Below are positions 6,458-9,642 of a stretch of 9,642 nt of DNA, piece after piece (the first letter of the stretch is position 1; every line of letters begins with the position of its first letter). Under the pieces are notes generated by a model, which worked only from the letters and a program-made list of their open reading frames with translations, did no database searches and was not told the origin of the DNA. The stretch is from an uncultured Clostridia bacterium (GTDB taxonomy: Bacteria; Bacillota_A; Clostridia; Oscillospirales; Oscillospiraceae): the NCBI GenBank assembly GCA_946410505.1, contig CAMKAP010000064.1, positions 1 through 9,642 of the forward strand. Direction: 5' to 3'. A program made the position numbers and the translations under genes.

Positions 6458-8371
6458 CTATTCCACCAGGATGCCGAAACCATATACAGGAGAAGAAGCG
6501 ACTGAATAACTCCGTTCGGCACACGTGTCGCCGGCATTCCCCTCAACGGAATAGATAACACCGTTTTCCACTCTCTCTACGATACCAACGTGATCGGCCA
6601 GGCCGTCGTTTTCCCAATCAAAGAAGATAATATCACCGGGACTTGGCTCGTAGTCCCTGCCTTGCCATTGTCCACGCTCCATAAACCAGTTCACGTAGGG
6701 ACGCACGCCCATCATCTTAGGCAAAACTCCGGTGTCTAGATAACCGCATTGATCAGCGCACCAACTCACAAAGATGGCGCACCATTCCACGCGGTATGGG
6801 TATCCATACCATTCGCAATATTTCAGCCCGCCTTCATTCTCAATCTGTGAAAGTGCCACAGCAACCAATGCGGAATCACCCGCCCCGATAAGAGAGCGCC
6901 CGATAGGATAGTAACGCAGTACATGGGACACATACGCTCTATCACCATAGCCGCTCGCGCCGCTTCGATCCGCCATCATCTCGGAAAACTCAATGGCGTT
7001 CAGTTCGGAATAGCCGTCGTAGTTTGCCAGCGCCCAGGATATGTAACCGCTGCCGTAGTTGTAGCCCTGCAGAGCGAGGGAAATGCCATCAAGGTCAATT
7101 GGGCTTTCGACGCCGGACAGGCGCAGGCAATCTGCAAGGTTTTGAATACCGACATCAATACTGTACTCCGTGTCAGTGATGCCACCTGGACTACGCGGAT
7201 ACCGTGTATTAAAACCGCACTCGGAGCATTGCATGGGATCGGTACCTTGCCCGCCGCTCTCCTGCATCATGACGGCCTTTATCAGCTCGGTATATTCGGG
7301 AATGCCGTACTGATTGGCATAGATCTGAATGATCGGAGTGTACGCCTCCACCTCTGCACTGACAGGAACATAGGTGCTGCGTCCCTCACCGCTACCAAAC
7401 AAGGCGACGGCGATCCCGGCCAGCATGATAAGTGGTACAATCATGATCAGCGCAAAACCGCCGTACATAATAAGATCGTCAGAGCTTGGCCGGACTGCTC
7501 TTGAAAGGGCTGCTCCGAGCTTCTCCATAAACTCATTACCGGCCTTAACCGCGCCTTTTGCGGAGCCTGTTTTGATCTGCTTGATCGTTTGGTCGCGGGC
7601 ATATCTGCGTCCCTGCTCCTTGACGATCTGTGCTTTTGATGTTCCGACTGAGGATGTATTACGGGTCAGCGCCCTTTGACGCTGCCCCGTGATTTGCTCC
7701 CTGTCCTTGTATAATCTTCCATGCCGGGAAATGCTTTCGGCTTGCTCGTACTGAGCCGTCACACTTCTGTTCTGAACTGACGTAGGAGTAATTGCTTCAC
7801 GACCTTGGCTTAGCTTATCAGGGCTAGGAGTCTCCTTTTGCTTGTGCTTCTCGCTCTGCAGATAGCTTTGGCGCATTCGCTCTTTTGGCGGTTCAGGCGG
7901 ATACTCTGCGATCTCGAAACATGTCTCACCGTGAGACACATTTTGTGAGCTTTGCTTTGCGGCTTCGGGCTTCTCTTTTCTGGCTTCCTTTACAGCCTGC
8001 CGCCGCATACGCTCTTTGGGCGTATCGGCTTTGGCTGACTGAGAGTTGCGGGAATGTGTCTCACGGTGAGACACATTCCCATGCTGCCTTAGCGGTGGAT
8101 AATTGGTCTGATGGATAGCTGCGTTTACTATGCTATTCGCATAGTCCTCTACCTTGTCAACGGCGGTATAGGGCTGCTGCTCCTGGTCGGGTGCTATTGC
8201 CTGCTGGGCCTCGGTGAGCTGCTTCTTGGCTGTCTCTATTGCGCGGAATCTGCCTGCCCGCTTGATGACATCTTTAGTCGGCGCTTTCCGTGGCGGCTTG
8301 TCCTTCAGCGCATTGGCTTTCTCCCGGATGGCTTTTTTGCGCCCGGCCTCTTTTGCTTTGCTGTGCTCCAT
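6458..8371 (-). CDS. Membrane-anchored lysozyme-like and CHAP cell-wall hydrolase of an ICE (CD1108 family)
   Basis: This 637-residue protein is the peptidoglycan hydrolase of a conjugation system, thought to open the wall for the transfer channel. Residues 1-297 are basic, Lys/Arg/Gln-rich and probably cytoplasmic, with two NVSH(R/G)ET...PKERMR repeats. Residues 303-325 are one membrane helix (YGGFALIMIVPLIMLAGIAV). About 340-480 form a lysozyme/SLT-like domain with putative catalytic E371 in MQESGG, then GTDPMQCSECGFNTRYP and QGYNYGSGYISWAL. About 497-637 form a CHAP domain with C531 (EWCAIFVSWC), H594 (ADHVGIVE) and E610/N612 (SVEGNAGD) as likely catalytic residues. Domain order matches CD1108-family mobile-element proteins. 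The ATG at 8371 lies one base after the VirB4 stop and lacks a clear ribosome binding site, suggesting translational coupling. Both active sites look intact. Confidence 0.93.
   Translation of the reverse strand: MEHSKAKEAGRKKAIREKANALKDKPPRKAPTKDVIKRAGRFRAIETAKKQLTEAQQAIAPDQEQQPYTAVDKVEDYANSIVNAAIHQTNYPPLRQHGNVSHRETHSRNSQSAKADTPKERMRRQAVKEARKEKPEAAKQSSQNVSHGETCFEIAEYPPEPPKERMRQSYLQSEKHKQKETPSPDKLSQGREAITPTSVQNRSVTAQYEQAESISRHGRLYKDREQITGQRQRALTRNTSSVGTSKAQIVKEQGRRYARDQTIKQIKTGSAKGAVKAGNEFMEKLGAALSRAVRPSSDDLIMYGGFALIMIVPLIMLAGIAVALFGSGEGRSTYVPVSAEVEAYTPIIQIYANQYGIPEYTELIKAVMMQESGGQGTDPMQCSECGFNTRYPRSPGGITDTEYSIDVGIQNLADCLRLSGVESPIDLDGISLALQGYNYGSGYISWALANYDGYSELNAIEFSEMMADRSGASGYGDRAYVSHVLRYYPIGRSLIGAGDSALVAVALSQIENEGGLKYCEWYGYPYRVEWCAIFVSWCADQCGYLDTGVLPKMMGVRPYVNWFMERGQWQGRDYEPSPGDIIFFDWENDGLADHVGIVERVENGVIYSVEGNAGDTCAERSYSVASSPVYGFGILVE
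7922..7938. repeat. Palindrome copy 2, in-frame within the hydrolase gene
   Basis: TGTCTCAC (7922-7929), a single C, then GTGAGACA (7931-7938) make a perfect 8-base-arm palindrome. Similarity to copy 1 continues outward (AATGTGTCTCAC on the coding strand), but two mismatches on the left flank break the symmetry. It encodes NVSHGETC at residues 144-151. Its centre is 135 bases, exactly 45 codons, from that of copy 1. Confidence 0.85.
8050..8080. repeat. Palindrome copy 1, perfect 15-base arms, in-frame within the hydrolase gene
   Basis: GGGAATGTGTCTCAC (8050-8064), a single G (8065), and GTGAGACACATTCCC (8066-8080) are perfect reverse complements. On the coding strand it encodes GNVSHRETHS (residues 98-107). 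Read on the opposite strand it also gives NVSHGETHS, so insertion in either orientation would add nearly the same stop-free peptide. It lies in the disordered, repeat-bearing N-terminus, where an insertion would be tolerated. The core TGTCTCAC-n-GTGAGACA resembles the chromosomal parS consensus TGTTTCACGTGAAACA, but has an extra central base and substitutions. Confidence 0.9.
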
Positions 8372-8372
8372 A

Positions 8373-9642
8373 TCAGCCGCGACCCGGCGTTGTGTTCATT
8401 AAGCGGTAAAGCTCGGTGTCTTGCGGGATCGTACAGTCAAACGGGATCACCGCGCCGGATACCCGCATCAAGCCGTGTCCCGGCTCCACGTCCGTCACAT
8501 AGCCCATCTGCGTATCAGAGATATGGAGGAGGCTGGACAGCTCCGCCCGGTCGGTGGCCGCCTGGTTGAACAGCATGAGGAACTCGCTGTTTGCGAACAT
8601 GAGACGCGCCGTGTCGGAGGTCAGACATTCCTCCACGTTCTGCGTGGCAGCGGTCAGAATACCTCCGTACTTGCGAAAACGCTTCCATGCCTTATACAAC
8701 ACTTCCGCGGAGTAGTGGTACTTGAAGTACAGATATACCTCGTCGATGAATACCCAGGTAAACTTGCCCCGCTTGCGGTTTTCCATGACGCGGTTTTGAA
8801 TGGCCTCCAGCGTGACCACAAGCGCCGTCTTGCGCAGGGAGTCGCCCATTTCGTAAAGATCAAGGACGATGATCCGGTTGCCCATATCCACGTCCGAGGC
8901 GTGGGCAAATACATTCAAGCTGCCCTCGGTGATCAGCTCGGCGGTCAAAGCCAGCTCCCGCGCCTCCGGTTCCGGCTGTCGAAGTACCTCGTTTCGCCAG
9001 TCGGTCAAGAGCGGCGCCGGAGCTTTTCCTTTCAGATATGGCCGGTAAATGTTCGCCGTACAGCGGTCAATGATGGACTTATAGCTGCCGCTGATTGAGC
9101 CGGTTCCCATCTGCTGTTCCAGAATACTCATAATCAGCTCGGACTTCTGTGCGACGGGGTTTTCATCCTCGTACCCGGCGGGGATTTCCAGCGGATTCAG
9201 ATGGTGATTGCTGTTCGGGCTGATCTCTATGACCTCGCCGCCGAAAGCGCGGGCCAGGGTGCCGTACTCGCGCTCGGCGTCCACGATGATAATATCGTCG
9301 TCGGTGCCCAGGGCGACATTCATGATGGTGGACTTCATGCCCATAGACTTGCCGGAGCCCGAAATACCAAGATAAAAAGCGTGGGGTGAGGAAAGCAGCT
9401 TGCGGTCGCAGACAATGGGATTCTTGCTGACCTCGTTGATGCCGTAAGACAAGCCGCTGGGGTCTTGGATCTCCTGCGCCCGGAACGGGATCGCCACGGC
9501 GCAGCTCTCCGTGGTCAGAGTGTTCAGCGCGTGGATGCGGCGCAGGCCATAGGGCAGAGCGGTATTTAAGCCGTCCTCCTGCTGGAAACGCGCCGGGGAT
9601 ATATCGCAAAGATGCTCCTTGCCAATGGCGATCAGACTTTCC
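8373..9642 (-). CDS. VirB4-like conjugal transfer ATPase, C-terminal part (CD1110 family; start outside window)
   Basis: This is the ATPase that powers the type IV secretion channel of Gram-positive ICEs. The 422 visible residues are about the C-terminal half of a protein usually near 800. The frame stays open to the window edge, and upstream residues QQEDGLNTALPYGLRR and LNTLTTES are typical VirB4, so the GTG at 9497 is internal, not the start. Walker A is GISGSGKSMG (Lys codon 9350-9348). A following strand reads DDIIIVDAEREYG. Walker B is TWVFIDEVYLYF (Asp-Glu codons 8744-8739), then the ATQNVEECL motif. The C-terminus, ISDTQMGYVTDVEPGHGL through IPQDTELYRLMN, is also characteristic. The protein would act at the inner face of the membrane. 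Its TGA (8375-8373) is one base before the hydrolase ATG, so the two are in one operon. No damage is seen. Confidence 0.95.
   Translation of the reverse strand, partial: ESLIAIGKEHLCDISPARFQQEDGLNTALPYGLRRIHALNTLTTESCAVAIPFRAQEIQDPSGLSYGINEVSKNPIVCDRKLLSSPHAFYLGISGSGKSMGMKSTIMNVALGTDDDIIIVDAEREYGTLARAFGGEVIEISPNSNHHLNPLEIPAGYEDENPVAQKSELIMSILEQQMGTGSISGSYKSIIDRCTANIYRPYLKGKAPAPLLTDWRNEVLRQPEPEARELALTAELITEGSLNVFAHASDVDMGNRIIVLDLYEMGDSLRKTALVVTLEAIQNRVMENRKRGKFTWVFIDEVYLYFKYHYSAEVLYKAWKRFRKYGGILTAATQNVEECLTSDTARLMFANSEFLMLFNQAATDRAELSSLLHISDTQMGYVTDVEPGHGLMRVSGAVIPFDCTIPQDTELYRLMNTTPGRG

Noticed and set aside
7915..8080. True chromosomal parS site or CRISPR-like repeat pair
   Set aside because: The core has an extra central base and substitutions against the parS consensus, and no parA/parB is in view. 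There are only two copies with a coding spacer, so it is not a CRISPR array.
8373..9497. GTG at 9497 as the VirB4 start codon
   Set aside because: The same frame continues upstream to the window edge with typical VirB4 residues (QQEDG, LRRIHALNTLTTES), so the gene begins outside the window.
1..9642. tRNA, rRNA, insertion sequence or attachment site
   Set aside because: I saw no cloverleaf, rRNA segment, transposase frame or terminal repeat pair on either strand. Nearly all the sequence is occupied by the three minus-strand genes.

Overview
The window looks like part of an integrative and conjugative element (ICE) of the Tn1549 / C. difficile CTn type from a Gram-positive gut clostridium (Clostridia, perhaps Oscillospiraceae or Lachnospiraceae). 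The evidence is a VirB4-type transfer ATPase followed directly by a membrane-anchored lysozyme-like plus CHAP hydrolase, the CD1110-CD1108 order of those elements. Codon use is moderately GC-rich. No ribosomal, metabolic or taxon-specific marker is present, so the host assignment is inference.

All three genes I support are on the minus strand and are read from high to low coordinates. (1) 9642-8373 is the C-terminal half of a VirB4-like ATPase; its start lies outside the window. (2) 8371-6458 encodes a 637-residue cell-wall hydrolase: a basic, repeat-bearing N-terminus, one membrane helix, a lysozyme/SLT-like domain and a C-terminal CHAP domain. It starts one base after the VirB4 stop. (3) After a 306-base gap, 6151-1 is one uninterrupted reading frame of at least 2050 codons. 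It encodes a secreted WapA/RHS-like giant protein whose 3' end is outside the window. From the N-terminus it has a signal peptide, an acidic Glu/Thr/Ser-rich spacer, a DNRLRE-type domain, two homologous FN3-like modules separated by a CxxC-rich cassette, three tandem Ig-like repeats, further beta modules, a DUF6531-like domain and the first YD repeats.

The first two genes fit one machine: VirB4 powers the type IV secretion channel, and the hydrolase opens peptidoglycan locally for it. The giant RHS-type gene comes next in the same direction, where CTn-type elements usually carry small DUF4315/DUF4366 genes. It could be a mating-contact adhesin, a contact-dependent toxin carried as cargo, or a chromosomal neighbour at a rearranged boundary. 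The polymorphic C-terminal tip that would decide this is not in the window.

The most unusual DNA-level signal is a pair of palindromes inside the hydrolase gene, centred at 8065 and 7930. Both are in frame, both encode NVSH(R/G)ET, and they are exactly 135 bases apart. The better copy has perfect 15-base arms around one base. They resemble mobile palindromic peptide-coding elements or a parS-like binding site. Long plus-strand open frames, including one of 662 codons at 89-2077, are antisense shadows of these genes.
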